50,964 bases of DNA. It comes from a bacterium TMED88 (GTDB lineage Bacteria > Myxococcota_A > UBA9160 > UBA4427). The position numbers and the translations under genes are program-made. Positions 7,978-17,621 of the stretch are shown here, one piece after another. The stretch is from contig NHEP01000076.1 in the NCBI GenBank assembly GCA_002171515.1, positions 1 through 50,964 on the forward strand, read 5' to 3'. Position 1 is the first letter of the stretch. Every line of letters begins with the position of its first letter. The notes below the pieces were generated by a model that made no database searches, was not told where the DNA came from, and was given only the letters and a program-made list of their open reading frames with translations.

Positions 7978-9843
7978 ATGGGCCACGCTGATTCATCTCT
8001 TATTACCCGTTCAACCTCCCGCCAAACTGACGCGGAAATCCGACCGCCGCTGGATCTGCCGGAGCTGTTGGAACTCGTCATGGGCCAAGGCGGCCTCGAT
8101 GAGAGCCAGTGCGGGGAAATTGAAGCCCGGACCCTGACTCTCCGCAGCCAGGTCCTCAAGGAAAAAACAGGCTCGGTTCGGTCCCAGGCCGCCGCACGCT
8201 ATACGGTCTCGCCTGCAGAAATCATCGCAGCCGCCCGCCTCGCCTCTCCGAAAAATCGCCACAAAATCGTCGACGAGGACAACCTCGCCCGAATGATCTC
8301 AGCGGAAAGTCGTTTTTCCTACCGAAAGATCGACCCGCTCAAACTCGACAATGACCTCATCGCCCAAACTTTCTCCCGGGCCTACGCGTTGCGACACGTG
8401 GTGGTCCCCGTCGGACGAGCAGAAGACGCCATCGAGCTCGCAATTACTGACCCCTTTGACAGTGAACTCAGAGAATCGATCCAATCAAGCCTCGGGCAGC
8501 CGGTCGCCTTCGTGGTGTCAAGCAAAAAAGATATTCTCGGCGTCATTGAACGGGTACATGGCTTCCGGTCGAAGGTTAACAAAGCTTCTGAAGAACTCGG
8601 CGGAGAATCCACCACCGCACTGGTTGAGCTCGTCGAGCTAAGAAGCCATGACCAGCTGGCCGCATCCAGCGAAGAGCACGTCATCGCCGCCGTCGACTAC
8701 CTTTTAGGCTACGCCTTTGATCAACGCGCTTCGGACATTCACCTCGAACCCAAGGCGGATGAAGCATCGATTCGCTTCCGAATCGACGGAATTCTTCACG
8801 AAATCGAAAAACTTCCCCTCTCGGTTCACGGCGCCATCGTTTCTCGAATAAAAGTTCTCGCCCGCATGGACATTGCCGAACGGCGACGCCCGCAAGATGG
8901 CCGGATCAAGACTCAGCGGGCCAATCGCGAAGTCGAACTTCGGGTCTCGAGTCTCTCCACAGCCTTCGGGGAAAAAGTTGTCATTCGAGTCTTTGACCCG
9001 AACGTCCTTATGGCCGAGCTTCATGATTTAGGTTTCTCTGCCCATGAGCGCGAACGGTTCGAAGGTTGGATCACTTCGCCTTCGGGCTTGGTCTTGGTGA
9101 CAGGCCCAACGGGTTCAGGCAAAACCACCACCCTCTATTCGACTCTTCGTTATCTCGCCAGCCCAGAAACCAACATCACAACCGTTGAAGACCCGATCGA
9201 ACTCGTCGACCCTCGATTCAGCCAAGTCCAAGTCCAACGGCAGGTGGATGTGACGTTTGCCGAATCCCTGCGCTCGATTCTACGACAGGATCCAGACATC
9301 ATTATGGTCGGCGAGATCCGGGATGCGGAGACTGCTCGCATGGCCGTCCAAGCAGCACTGACTGGCCATCTTGTGTTCTCGACCGTACACACCCGGGATG
9401 CCGCTGGAGCGATTACTCGCCTTGTCGAGCTGGGCGTGGAACCGTTTTTACTTTCAAGTGTTTTACGTGGGGTCGTCGCCCAGCGACTGGTGCGCAAAAT
9501 CTGCTCGGCCTGCGCGGTGGACGGCCGCCTTCAGCCTGACCAAGTGGCGGCTCTGGGCCTAAAGGTCCCCGTCGAGCGGCGCGAGCAGCTGCCGGTCCGC
9601 TTTGGTCAAGGGTGCCCCGAGTGCCGGCAAACAGGCCTTTACGGCCGCCTTGGAATCTTCGAGATGCTCGATGTCGGGCGCCGAGTTCAGGGACTCATTC
9701 GAGAAGGTCGAGACGCCAACGAAATCGGTGAAGCCGCCCGCATCGAGGGAATGCAGACACTCCGCGAGTCGGCCATTCGTCGACTCGCGGAGGGCGACAC
9801 CACCTTCGAAGAGGTGCTTCGCATCACTACGGATCGAACATGA
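7978..9843 (+). CDS. Type IV pilus / type II secretion assembly ATPase (PilB/GspE family)
   Basis: ATG 7978 is the first sensible start in frame and gives 621 residues; the ribosome site is weak. The N-terminal region carries a GspE/MshE N-domain (YRKIDPLKLDNDLIAQ, VVVPVGRAEDAIELAITDPFD). The ATPase core has Walker A GPTGSGKT at residues 376-383, an Asp box and Walker B around 438 (DPDIIMVGEIRD), and the His box (TGHLVFSTVHT). A zinc-binding pair CSAC (509-512) and CPEC (546-549) is intact, as in extension ATPases. It would power pilin addition at the inner membrane. No platform protein (PilC), retraction ATPase (PilT) or major pilin is in the window. The stop overlaps the AAA ATPase start by four bases. 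PilB is more likely than GspE because of the minor pilins and PilY1 downstream. Confidence 0.9.
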   Translation: MGHADSSLITRSTSRQTDAEIRPPLDLPELLELVMGQGGLDESQCGEIEARTLTLRSQVLKEKTGSVRSQAAARYTVSPAEIIAAARLASPKNRHKIVDEDNLARMISAESRFSYRKIDPLKLDNDLIAQTFSRAYALRHVVVPVGRAEDAIELAITDPFDSELRESIQSSLGQPVAFVVSSKKDILGVIERVHGFRSKVNKASEELGGESTTALVELVELRSHDQLAASSEEHVIAAVDYLLGYAFDQRASDIHLEPKADEASIRFRIDGILHEIEKLPLSVHGAIVSRIKVLARMDIAERRRPQDGRIKTQRANREVELRVSSLSTAFGEKVVIRVFDPNVLMAELHDLGFSAHERERFEGWITSPSGLVLVTGPTGSGKTTTLYSTLRYLASPETNITTVEDPIELVDPRFSQVQVQRQVDVTFAESLRSILRQDPDIIMVGEIRDAETARMAVQAALTGHLVFSTVHTRDAAGAITRLVELGVEPFLLSSVLRGVVAQRLVRKICSACAVDGRLQPDQVAALGLKVPVERREQLPVRFGQGCPECRQTGLYGRLGIFEMLDVGRRVQGLIREGRDANEIGEAARIEGMQTLRESAIRRLAEGDTTFEEVLRITTDRT

Positions 9844-11324
9844 AAAACGGACCGGGAAACGAACTCGAGCAACTGATCTCGGCAGGCTGGCGTTTGATCG
9901 CCCTGGAAACCTTTGAAGAAGATCGAGGGCTTCGCCTTCTGGACCGGGTCGGCGAGGCCACACAGCGCGAGCCCATCGTCTGGAGCCTGGCTTCCGGAAG
10001 GAGCGGCGCGGAGGACACGGCGGGGAGCCTCGAGGCAGGCCTCCGATCCCTCGCCCAACACGAAAAACCAGCCCTCTTCGTGCTTCTCGACGTCCAGCCG
10101 CTGATCGATCACCCAGTTTGCGTTCGGTTGATTCGCGACTGGCTTCCAACACTGACCCGGCGGCGTCAGACCATTGTCATGCTCGGCCCTCTACTTGAGC
10201 CGCCCAAAGAACTGGAACGAGAAACCGGCCGAGTGGCTTTGCCCTTACCCAAGCAGAGCGAACTCGACGGGCTCTTTCGCCGGGTGCTGGCCGATGATCC
10301 CGAGGCGGTTTTTACAGAAGACGACTTTGAAGCATGCACCCGTGCCGCTCTGGGCTTGACCGCTGGCGAAGCCGTCCGAGTTCTGCGACGAAGCCGTGCC
10401 GCCAGCTCGGGTCTTTCGCCTGAGACCGCCCACGCCATTGCGGGCGCCAAACGGGAAGCCCTTCGCCGAACTCCGGCTTTACAATTCTACGAACCAGGTG
10501 AGGGCCTCGACGGCATCGGAGGCCTCGACGACCTCAAAGCCTGGCTCCGCGAACGACGTCGCGCCTTCAGCACGGAAGCCCGCCAGTTCGGCCTGCCGCA
10601 ACCCCGAGGCCTCTTACTTCTTGGCGTCCAGGGCTGCGGAAAGTCTCTGGCCGCCAAAAGCGTGTCCGTCGAGTGGCAATTCCCCTTACTCAGACTTGAT
10701 CTGGCAGCAGTCTTTTCCAACGCCCAACACAGCCCTGAGGAGACGATCAGACAGGCAACCGCTATCGCCGAGTCCATCGCACCGGCAGTGCTTTGGATCG
10801 ACGAAATCGAAAAAGGATTTTCAGCCAGCCAATCAGATCCCAGCGCAAACCGTGTACTGGGCTCCTTCTTGACCTGGATGGCGGAGAAAACAGCCTCGGT
10901 CTTTGTTGTGGCCACGGCCAACGACGTTTCTCATCTCCCCCCGGAACTGCTTCGTCGAGGACGATTCGACGAGCTGTTTTTTGTCGATCTCCCCAACCTC
11001 GACGAGCGCATGTCGATTATTTCGATTCACCTTGAGCGGTATGGGCGGGACCCCCAGCAATTTCTTATCGAATCACTGGCCGAGGAATCAGAGCGTCTCT
11101 CCGGTGCAGAACTCGAACAGGCGGTTCAGGCGGGCCTCTATACAGCCTTCTCGGAGCAGCGTGAGCTGGAGCCCAAAGACCTCCTCAATGCCATTCACGA
11201 GACCGTCCCGCTCTATGAGACCTACGAAGACCGCATCAAGGAGCTCCGGGACTGGGCCCGCCAGCGGGCGCGGCCGGCCGCCAGCGACCTCAAAATGGTG
11301 GACCTCTTCCGCACCAGAGCATGA
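9840..11324 (+). CDS. Ycf46-like AAA ATPase
   Basis: The 494-residue protein has an N-terminal domain without ATPase motifs ([29 protein letters not shown]) and a C-terminal AAA domain. Visible motifs are Walker A GVQGCGKS at residues 262-269, Walker B LWIDEIEK with Asp321/Glu322, sensor I VATAND, and an arginine-finger region [16 protein letters not shown]. The overall form matches the Ycf46 group found in cyanobacteria, plastids and scattered proteobacteria, related to the FtsH AAA module but without a protease or membrane span. The cellular role of that group is poorly defined. Here the start overlaps the pilus ATPase stop (ATGA), and pseudopilin genes follow about 200 nt later, so a link to pilus assembly is suggested by position only. 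A GGCAGCC/GGCTGCC hairpin lies 30 nt after the stop. Confidence 0.82.
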   Translation: MKNGPGNELEQLISAGWRLIALETFEEDRGLRLLDRVGEATQREPIVWSLASGRSGAEDTAGSLEAGLRSLAQHEKPALFVLLDVQPLIDHPVCVRLIRDWLPTLTRRRQTIVMLGPLLEPPKELERETGRVALPLPKQSELDGLFRRVLADDPEAVFTEDDFEACTRAALGLTAGEAVRVLRRSRAASSGLSPETAHAIAGAKREALRRTPALQFYEPGEGLDGIGGLDDLKAWLRERRRAFSTEARQFGLPQPRGLLLLGVQGCGKSLAAKSVSVEWQFPLLRLDLAAVFSNAQHSPEETIRQATAIAESIAPAVLWIDEIEKGFSASQSDPSANRVLGSFLTWMAEKTASVFVVATANDVSHLPPELLRRGRFDELFFVDLPNLDERMSIISIHLERYGRDPQQFLIESLAEESERLSGAELEQAVQAGLYTAFSEQRELEPKDLLNAIHETVPLYETYEDRIKELRDWARQRARPAASDLKMVDLFRTRA

Positions 11325-11353
11325 CGACTTCCGGCAGCTGGCTGTGCCGAGCA

Positions 11354-11375
11354 GGCAGCCATGCCGCAGGCTGCC
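11354..11375. other. Inverted repeat between AAA ATPase and minor pilin genes
   Basis: GGCAGCC at 11354-11360 pairs with GGCTGCC at 11369-11375 around an 8-nt loop. No T-run follows, so it is not a convincing intrinsic terminator. It lies in a 206-nt noncoding gap that otherwise shows no gene, no clear sigma-54 site and no riboswitch core I recognise. It could moderate read-through into the pilin genes. Confidence 0.3.
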
Positions 11376-11530
11376 GAGCGCCTTCCGCCCCGGGGGCCGG
11401 CAGGCGCCCCTTTAAGCAACGACATCGCGCCGGATTCCGCTGATTCGTCGATCTCTGTGACCTGGCTCTCTGATGCCGAAACTCAAGAATTTCGGTCGGT
11501 TGGCCGATTTCTGGAGACGAGGTCTTTCCC

Positions 11531-12223
11531 ATGTCGCGGAACATCACGATGTCACGATCCAAATCTCAGACCGGCTATTCGATTGCCGAGGTGGTCGTCG
11601 TCGCGGCCATCGTAGGCGCCCTGATGGCGCTCGCGGTGCCGTCTACCCGCCGATATCTCGACGATCAAACCGCAACCGACGTGGCCCGATCCCTGGCCCA
11701 TGCCCTTCAGCTGGCCCGAACCGAGGCGCTCCGAACGGGACGCAATCATGTGGTCTTCTTCTCCGTCGGGGGCGCGGGGGACGCCGCAGGCAATCCCCTT
11801 CTCGACTCCAATGGCCAAGCCGCAGCACTCGTCATTCTCGATGATGGTGTCACCGGAAGCGCGGGCCAAAACTGCCAAATCGATGCCGGAGAAACGACAC
11901 GCAGCATGACGGCTCAGACAAACACTCAATGGGGACAATCTTTCGCCGGATCTCTCAAGGCCCCGGGAGACCTGAGCCCCATGCCGCTTGCAACAGGATC
12001 AAGCTTCGCCAGGCCGAACGGGACAGCCGCCACATGGGTTCTCTTCCGACCGGACGGAATTCCGGTCGCCACCGATGCGGCCTGCAACCCCGGTGTCGTC
12101 GGAACCGGAAACGGCGCGGTCTACTTCACCAACGGAGATCGTGATTATGCCATCACCCTGTCTGCCCTCGGCGCAGCCCACGTTCACACCTGGAACCGGG
12201 CCACCGGCGAATGGAAAAGCTAA
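11531..12223 (+). CDS. FimT/GspH-type pseudopilin
   Basis: ATG 11531 has GAGG eight bases upstream and gives 230 residues; an in-frame ATG at 11549 is possible. A short basic leader ends in Gly before YSIAEVVVVAAIVGALMALA, a prepilin-peptidase site with Glu at +5 and a hydrophobic helix. The following SLAHALQLARTEALRTGRNHVVFF is the hallmark of the FimT/GspH family. The C-terminal part is a beta domain with two cysteines (CQID, CNPG) that could form a disulfide. It would be processed by PilD and sit at the pilus tip as a minor pilin. It opens a run of five genes in the standard fimT-pilV-pilW-pilX-pilY1 order. PilV starts 13 nt downstream behind AAGGAAG. Confidence 0.87.
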   Translation: MSRNITMSRSKSQTGYSIAEVVVVAAIVGALMALAVPSTRRYLDDQTATDVARSLAHALQLARTEALRTGRNHVVFFSVGGAGDAAGNPLLDSNGQAAALVILDDGVTGSAGQNCQIDAGETTRSMTAQTNTQWGQSFAGSLKAPGDLSPMPLATGSSFARPNGTAATWVLFRPDGIPVATDAACNPGVVGTGNGAVYFTNGDRDYAITLSALGAAHVHTWNRATGEWKS

Positions 12224-12236
12224 GGAAGCCATCGCC

Positions 12237-12662
12237 ATGCCCAAGACCAGCCTCAACAAAAAGGCACACGGAGGAATGACACTCCTCGAGACCCTCGTCG
12301 CGATGATGATCCTCGGCGGTGGTCTCCTCACAATGGCCAGCGTACAACTGGAATCAATTCGGGGTGCACAGCGCGGCCGTCACTTGAGCGCCGCCACCAA
12401 CCTTGCAAACTCGCAAATCGAGCAACTTCAGCGCGCTCCGTGGACCGACATTGGCGATACCAGCTGGACCGCCCCTGTCGCCGCCAATCAAATCGTACAG
12501 CGTAATGACCTCGATCAGTCGTATTCGGTCTCGTGGCGCGTCTCTACCCTGACCCCAAGCTTGACTAAGAACCTCGACGTCCGTGTCAATTGGACAGAGC
12601 CCACGGGCCGAGCCAGAAGCGTCACGGTTTCGTCAATCCGCCACAACCACGAGGCCCTCTAA
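12237..12662 (+). CDS. pilV: Type IV pilus minor pilin PilV-like
   Basis: The ATG at 12237 is preceded by AAGGAAG, giving 141 residues. The leader ends KKAHGG before MTLLETLVAMMILGGGLL, a prepilin cleavage site with Glu at +5 and an N-terminal hydrophobic helix. The stretch LLTMASVQLESIRGAQRGRH followed by ATNLANSQIEQLQ is typical of PilV/GspI-like pseudopilins. It would join FimT, PilW and PilX in the minor pilin complex that primes pilus assembly and carries PilY1 outward. The stop (TAATG) overlaps the pilW start by one base, showing tight coupling. Confidence 0.87.
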   Translation: MPKTSLNKKAHGGMTLLETLVAMMILGGGLLTMASVQLESIRGAQRGRHLSAATNLANSQIEQLQRAPWTDIGDTSWTAPVAANQIVQRNDLDQSYSVSWRVSTLTPSLTKNLDVRVNWTEPTGRARSVTVSSIRHNHEAL

Positions 12663-13654
12663 TGTCTCGACGCCACGACTCCGCCTTTACGCTTGTGGAA
12701 CTCATGGTGACAACGGCCATCCTGGGCGTGATCCTCGTGTATGTGTTTGGCACGATGGTGACCACTCAGAAGAAAGCCGTTGCGCTGACGGACACCGTCG
12801 ACACCCAGCAGGCTGCACGGCAAATCGCAGACCTCATCGAGCGTGACATTCGCCACACCGCCATGATGATCGACGACGCCGCAGCGATCTGTGGCATTGA
12901 TCAAACGGACGCGCCCGACAGCCTGTACGTGACCGACTGGGAGGTCGTGACCTTGGGTGAAGACCTTGATGCTTCGCTTTCGGCCACCGTGACGGGCGCC
13001 ACAGACCTCCCCAGCTCGGCCAGCTACTTCGTCGTTGACCGGCTGATGCTCGAGGTCGATTCGCCGAGCGGCAGCTTTGATACGAACGGAGACGGCACCA
13101 TGGACAGCGACTTCTCGACTGCAGGGCAAGTCATTTTCGCGGATGCAAACAATCCCGAAAGAGGAACCGCATGCGGGTCCATCACAGGCGTATTGCCCCC
13201 CAACCAACTGCGGTTCGATCTCGAGGCGGGCGGTCTGTCAGCCTTAGGAACCGGCTCCCAAACCCCTCGCATTATCGCGGTGCCCGCGATCCGTTACCAA
13301 ATCGACTCTGGACAAACCCTGTCGCGTGGGGCGTACCCCCTCGCGGAAAACATCGAAGATATCCAATTCGCTTGGTTCATCGATGACAACGAGGACAACG
13401 CTGTCGACTCCGGCGAATACCGAGGGGATGGGGCAGGAAGCCTCTACACCGCCCAGAACCTTGATGCCTCGCGGCTTCGTGAAATTCGGCTCAACGTCGT
13501 GCTCCGAACCGAAGACGACGAGCCGGGCACCTCGACGGGAAATCCCATTGCAACGGAGAACCGCTCAATCACATCTGCCCAAGATGGTTTTCGCCGCCGG
13601 GTTTACACCAGCGTCGTTCGCCTCCGAAACTTGGGCCGGAGGGTCGACCTATGA
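12662..13654 (+). CDS. pilW: Type IV pilus minor pilin PilW-like
   Basis: The 330-residue protein begins with MSRRHDSAFTLVELM, so the predicted prepilin cleavage is after Ala rather than the usual Gly, still with Phe+1 and Glu+5. The long beta-rich body (AARQIADLIERDIRHTAMM near the start, IEDIQFAWFIDDNEDN and LREIRLNVVLRTEDD later) matches PilW-family minor pilins. An Asp/Gly-rich loop, DTNGDGTMDSDF, resembles a calcium-binding site. It overlaps pilV by one base and pilX by four. It should be part of the pilus-tip complex. Confidence 0.87.
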   Translation: MSRRHDSAFTLVELMVTTAILGVILVYVFGTMVTTQKKAVALTDTVDTQQAARQIADLIERDIRHTAMMIDDAAAICGIDQTDAPDSLYVTDWEVVTLGEDLDASLSATVTGATDLPSSASYFVVDRLMLEVDSPSGSFDTNGDGTMDSDFSTAGQVIFADANNPERGTACGSITGVLPPNQLRFDLEAGGLSALGTGSQTPRIIAVPAIRYQIDSGQTLSRGAYPLAENIEDIQFAWFIDDNEDNAVDSGEYRGDGAGSLYTAQNLDASRLREIRLNVVLRTEDDEPGTSTGNPIATENRSITSAQDGFRRRVYTSVVRLRNLGRRVDL

Positions 13655-14118
13655 CTGAGCGAAGCCAGCGACGTCAATCGGGCGCCGCTCTGCTCGTCAC
13701 CATGATGGTGATGTTGGCTTTGGCCCTCATGGGCGTCACCACTCTGAACTCTGTGCGGGGAGATCAGCAGATTGCTGGTTTCCAAGCCCGAAGTCGTGTC
13801 GCTTTCCATGCGGCAGAAGCTGGACTGGCGGCCGCCACAGCAGCGCTCGACGGAGTCAATGCCCCCATCATTCCGACAGGATCGCTCGGAGATGGCGTGA
13901 CCTACCCCAACGGTCAACCCGCTTACGCTCCGGACGCCTCGATGGCCAATCCCGTTGAAGATCTTGGTGCGACCGGGGCCCAGGGGATGAATCTTCGAAT
14001 CGGAGGCGGCGGCCCTCGATACCAAGTTCAGTACTGGAAGATGAATGTCCAAGGAACCGCACCCGGCGGCTCTCTGAGTCGTATTGAGGCCGCCACCGGC
14101 GTCCTCCGGGGCAACTGA
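13651..14118 (+). CDS. pilX: Type IV pilus minor pilin PilX-like
   Basis: The 155-residue product has the PilX N-terminal pattern: a basic, Gln-rich leader then SGAALLVTMMVMLALALMGV, lacking the standard Glu+5 of pilins, followed by QIAGFQARSRVAFHAAEAGL. The AFHAAEAGL motif is diagnostic of the PilX N domain. The remainder is short and Gly-rich. It starts inside the pilW stop (ATGA) and lies 30 nt before pilY1. In well studied systems PilX links PilY1 to the minor pilin complex. Confidence 0.87.
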   Translation: MTERSQRRQSGAALLVTMMVMLALALMGVTTLNSVRGDQQIAGFQARSRVAFHAAEAGLAAATAALDGVNAPIIPTGSLGDGVTYPNGQPAYAPDASMANPVEDLGATGAQGMNLRIGGGGPRYQVQYWKMNVQGTAPGGSLSRIEAATGVLRGN

Positions 14119-14148
14119 GCCTTTTTCCCCTGACAGAGTGAGTTCATC

Positions 14149-17100
14149 ATGACCCATTTCATTGGTCTCGCCCAATCCCGCTGCCTTCAAGCATTTGGCA
14201 TCGCCACCCTCATGGTCATGGTGACGCCTGGAGGCGCCCTCAGAGCTGATGTCGACTCCGATCTCTTCCTCTTCACAACATCTGTGCCCCCGAATGTCGC
14301 CATTGTCCTAGACAATTCGGGATCAATGAACGAAATCGTCTGGCACCCTGCCTACGACCCGACGGCTGACCCAAGCTGCAACGAGTGGGCCGATTGGTAC
14401 CAGTACGGTTACAGCTCGACCGTGACGTTTAATCGCTGCGGCAATACGCGGACTCTATACCACGACCCCGAATCGTATGGGTCGACACGCATTTCGGGCC
14501 GCTACCTCAACTGGCTTTTCAGCGACGAATCAGATCTGTACGTCTCCGAACTCAACGATTCCGCCAATGGTTTTCGTCTGTGTTCTCTTGAAGTGCCGGC
14601 CACTTTCGGCAAATACCACCGAAATCGCATGACCGCAGCCAAACAAGTCGTTCTCGAAACCATTTGCCTGATTGCGGCCACCAAGGATGTTCGATTCGGA
14701 CTGGGCCTCTTCAGAGAAGGACGAAACTCCAACTGGAACGATCCCAATGGTGGATATATGTCTGTGGGCATCGACGACTTGAGCGGAGGTCAGCAGGAAG
14801 ACATCGATGACGCGGTCGCCCTAGCAGAGGCCGAAACCTGGACGCCGCTCGGAGAAACTCTTTTTCAAATCTACACCTACTTCATGGGCCGCTCCTCGGG
14901 GCAGCAACCCGCCCCAGCTCAGTCGGGGAGCTTTCCCAACTACTCCTACTCCACGTCGGCCAGTTCCGGCGGCGGCCCGTATAGCTCTTCGGGCCCGCCC
15001 ACGGTGCCCGACTGCCCGGTCGAGTTCAGCTGCCAGAAGAACTTCGTCATCATCATTACCGATGGCGAGCCCACCCGCGATGATTTCGACACCGATCCCG
15101 CTTCAACTTCAGCAGGTTTCTCGAACTTCGAAAACCTAATCGGAGACTTCAACTCAGACGGCGAGACAGAAACGGGGGGCAGCTACGAGTCCGCCCTATA
15201 CCTGGATGACATTGCGAAATTCATGCACGAACAAGACTTCCGGCCAGACCTGACAGGAGACCAGCTGATCGATGTCTACACCATTGGATTCACGACCAAT
15301 GGTCCCGCCAATGCCCTCCTCGAAAAAACTGCGGAGCAGGGAAATGGGCTTTTCTTCACTTCGAATAACGCAGAGGAACTGACGGTCGCCATTGTCGCTT
15401 CGATCACCGACATCATCGAGAAGTCTCAATCCTTCACTGCGGCCACGGTGCCTTCAACCCGCACGGCTTCCGGCGGTGACTTTTACACGAGCTTTTTCCT
15501 TCCCTCGGCCAAAAGCCCCTTCTGGGAAGGCCACCTCCGCGCCTTTGGGATCGATGCGGCGGGCAACCTCTTCGATCAAAATGGAGTCTGTCCGCTCGTG
15601 GACCCAACGCCAGGCGAGTGCAACAGCGGGCCCTTTGCGGCGGGCAACCTGCCCTACTGGGATGCCGGTGAGGAAATCCCCCTCCCCGCTGAACGGCATC
15701 TCTTCACGACTCGCTTGAGTGGCTCAAGCCCAACGCGCATCGCTTTTGAAACCGCGACTCTCAATGCGGCCGACCTCGACCTCTTCCCCTTCACATCGCC
15801 TCCAAACTCAGCACCGAACCCGATCTACCCCGGGAGCGATGCGCTCAATGCCGACGGACTCGCCGAGGAAGTCGTCAGCTACGCTCGCGGCTGCGACTTC
15901 AGCACGGGCGTCTCGGGGCCCAACGTCGCAGCCGACAAAAGCTGCGTGGCCCGGGACTGGCGTCTCGGTGACATATTTCATTCAGCACCGGCCGTCGTAG
16001 GCCAGCCCCGAGCGGCCATGGGGGAAGCCTCCTACTCGAATTTCGCCAGCAACTTCGCATCACGCCAGAGGGTAATCTACTTCGGCGCGAACGACGGATT
16101 CCTCCACGGGATTGACGCCGGCATTTGGGACGCAGCGGCTACACCGCCGGCCTATACCCAGGGAACCGGCGAAGAGATTTTCGGCTTCATGCCTTGGGAG
16201 TCGCGAAAGAAAATCAAGAATCTTCCGATCGATGACGCGTCGGACCGCCACTACTACGTCGACGGTTCCCCCGAGTCTGCTGATGTTTGGCTCTACCCCA
16301 ATGCCACCACCGGCAGCAAGGCCCTCAACGGATCCGAGTGGCGGACGTACCTGATCACGGGTCTTCGGGGGGGCGGGAGGAGCTTTCTTGCACTCGACGT
16401 CACAGACCCGACTGATCCTAATTTCCCACAGCATGCTTGGGACTTTCCCTCTGAAAGTGATCCCGACGATCCAGCCGTTGCCACCTCGACCTTGCCGTAC
16501 ATGGGAGAATCATGGTCGCAGCCCGTCATCACTCGGATTCGGGTTCAGATCGGAGCGGATGACAATTCCGGCGAAGGCTACGAACGCTGGGTGATGATCG
16601 TTGGCGGCGGATATTCGGCTGCAAGCGATCCTAACGAGCAGGCCGATTACGATCCACTGGCCACCGCCGGCCGATCGATCGCAATCGTCGATATCAAAAC
16701 AGGACTGCCCCTCGCCATGAAACGCTTCAGTGCGAGTGCGGCTGCAGGCGACCCCGAACGAGACATGATGTACGCCATTCCTTCGACGCCCACAGTCCTC
16801 GATCTCGACTTCGATGGTTTCGCCGATGTCATCTTAGTCGGAGATCTCGGCGGACAGGTCTGGAAATGGGTCATCAAGCCCGTGGGGGACGATCGTGTTC
16901 ATGACAGCTCGGCCCCGGGCGACTACTCCCAGCCCAACTGGTCATTTGAGAAGTTTTTTGAAGCGCCGATCACAAACTCCGGGGGGCTCAACTACTACAA
17001 AAGTATCTACTTTCCGCTGGCTGCCGCCTACCAAGGCAGGAGTCTCTGGTATGCCTTTGCGACCGGGGAGCGCAGCAACATCCAATTCCCCGGATTTAGT

Positions 17101-17610
17101 GGCGCAGACGAGAACAATCGAATGTATGCGATGCGCGACATCGACCCTCTCGAGACCTCAGGAGTCGCCACTCCAACGCTCACCGAATCCAACTTGACGG
17201 ATCGATCAACGATTCAAGGCTGTACCAACGTGCTCGACTCAGGGTACTTCTTCTCCCTCGTGGACGGCGAAAAGATCGTGACCAATGTGGAAATTTTTGC
17301 GGACTTGGTCCTCGCGGGCTCCTTCACGCCAGCCACCGGCGGTGACCCGTGCACGTCCAAGGGAAGCGGTGTCCTTTACGTCTTCGAGCTTTCATGCGGT
17401 GGCGGCTACTTCTCCGAGCCCGGGGGCAGCCCCACTCGAGCGCTTGCCATTGGCGAAGGAATGCCCACAGACCCCCAGATCTCCGTTGGAGCCGACGGAA
17501 AAGACAACATTGTTTTTGTCGAAAAAAGTGGCGCCGATCTAGAAAGCATCCAGGCACCCGATGTTCCGTCTGGGGCCAAAACGCTTCTCTATTGGCGGGA
17601 AATGGACTAA
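14149..17610 (+). CDS. pilY1: PilY1-like pilus tip adhesin/assembly protein
   Basis: The 1153-residue exported protein has a leader to about residue 33. A von Willebrand A-type domain starts at about residue 48 with an intact MIDAS (AIVLDNSGSM, Asp55, Ser57, Ser59) and a later IITDGEPTRDDF strand. After about residue 620 it changes to the PilY1 C-terminal beta-propeller: YFGANDGFLHGIDAG, FGFMPWESRKKI, and the metal-loop DLDFDGFADVILVGD at 885-899, the site that binds calcium in Pseudomonas PilY1. Many Asp/Gly/Ser-rich loops fit calcium dependence. It is expected at the pilus tip, governing extension/retraction and surface adhesion or sensing. It follows pilX by 30 nt and precedes a small exported protein by 11 nt. 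Confidence 0.93.
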   Translation: MTHFIGLAQSRCLQAFGIATLMVMVTPGGALRADVDSDLFLFTTSVPPNVAIVLDNSGSMNEIVWHPAYDPTADPSCNEWADWYQYGYSSTVTFNRCGNTRTLYHDPESYGSTRISGRYLNWLFSDESDLYVSELNDSANGFRLCSLEVPATFGKYHRNRMTAAKQVVLETICLIAATKDVRFGLGLFREGRNSNWNDPNGGYMSVGIDDLSGGQQEDIDDAVALAEAETWTPLGETLFQIYTYFMGRSSGQQPAPAQSGSFPNYSYSTSASSGGGPYSSSGPPTVPDCPVEFSCQKNFVIIITDGEPTRDDFDTDPASTSAGFSNFENLIGDFNSDGETETGGSYESALYLDDIAKFMHEQDFRPDLTGDQLIDVYTIGFTTNGPANALLEKTAEQGNGLFFTSNNAEELTVAIVASITDIIEKSQSFTAATVPSTRTASGGDFYTSFFLPSAKSPFWEGHLRAFGIDAAGNLFDQNGVCPLVDPTPGECNSGPFAAGNLPYWDAGEEIPLPAERHLFTTRLSGSSPTRIAFETATLNAADLDLFPFTSPPNSAPNPIYPGSDALNADGLAEEVVSYARGCDFSTGVSGPNVAADKSCVARDWRLGDIFHSAPAVVGQPRAAMGEASYSNFASNFASRQRVIYFGANDGFLHGIDAGIWDAAATPPAYTQGTGEEIFGFMPWESRKKIKNLPIDDASDRHYYVDGSPESADVWLYPNATTGSKALNGSEWRTYLITGLRGGGRSFLALDVTDPTDPNFPQHAWDFPSESDPDDPAVATSTLPYMGESWSQPVITRIRVQIGADDNSGEGYERWVMIVGGGYSAASDPNEQADYDPLATAGRSIAIVDIKTGLPLAMKRFSASAAAGDPERDMMYAIPSTPTVLDLDFDGFADVILVGDLGGQVWKWVIKPVGDDRVHDSSAPGDYSQPNWSFEKFFEAPITNSGGLNYYKSIYFPLAAAYQGRSLWYAFATGERSNIQFPGFSGADENNRMYAMRDIDPLETSGVATPTLTESNLTDRSTIQGCTNVLDSGYFFSLVDGEKIVTNVEIFADLVLAGSFTPATGGDPCTSKGSGVLYVFELSCGGGYFSEPGGSPTRALAIGEGMPTDPQISVGADGKDNIVFVEKSGADLESIQAPDVPSGAKTLLYWREMD

Positions 17611-17621
17611 GGAGAGCAAGC

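Noticed and set aside
11325..11530. c-di-GMP riboswitch or sigma-54 promoter before the minor pilin genes
   Set aside because: No GEMM core is visible, and the nearest GG...GC pair (about 11464) has 9 rather than 10 intervening bases.
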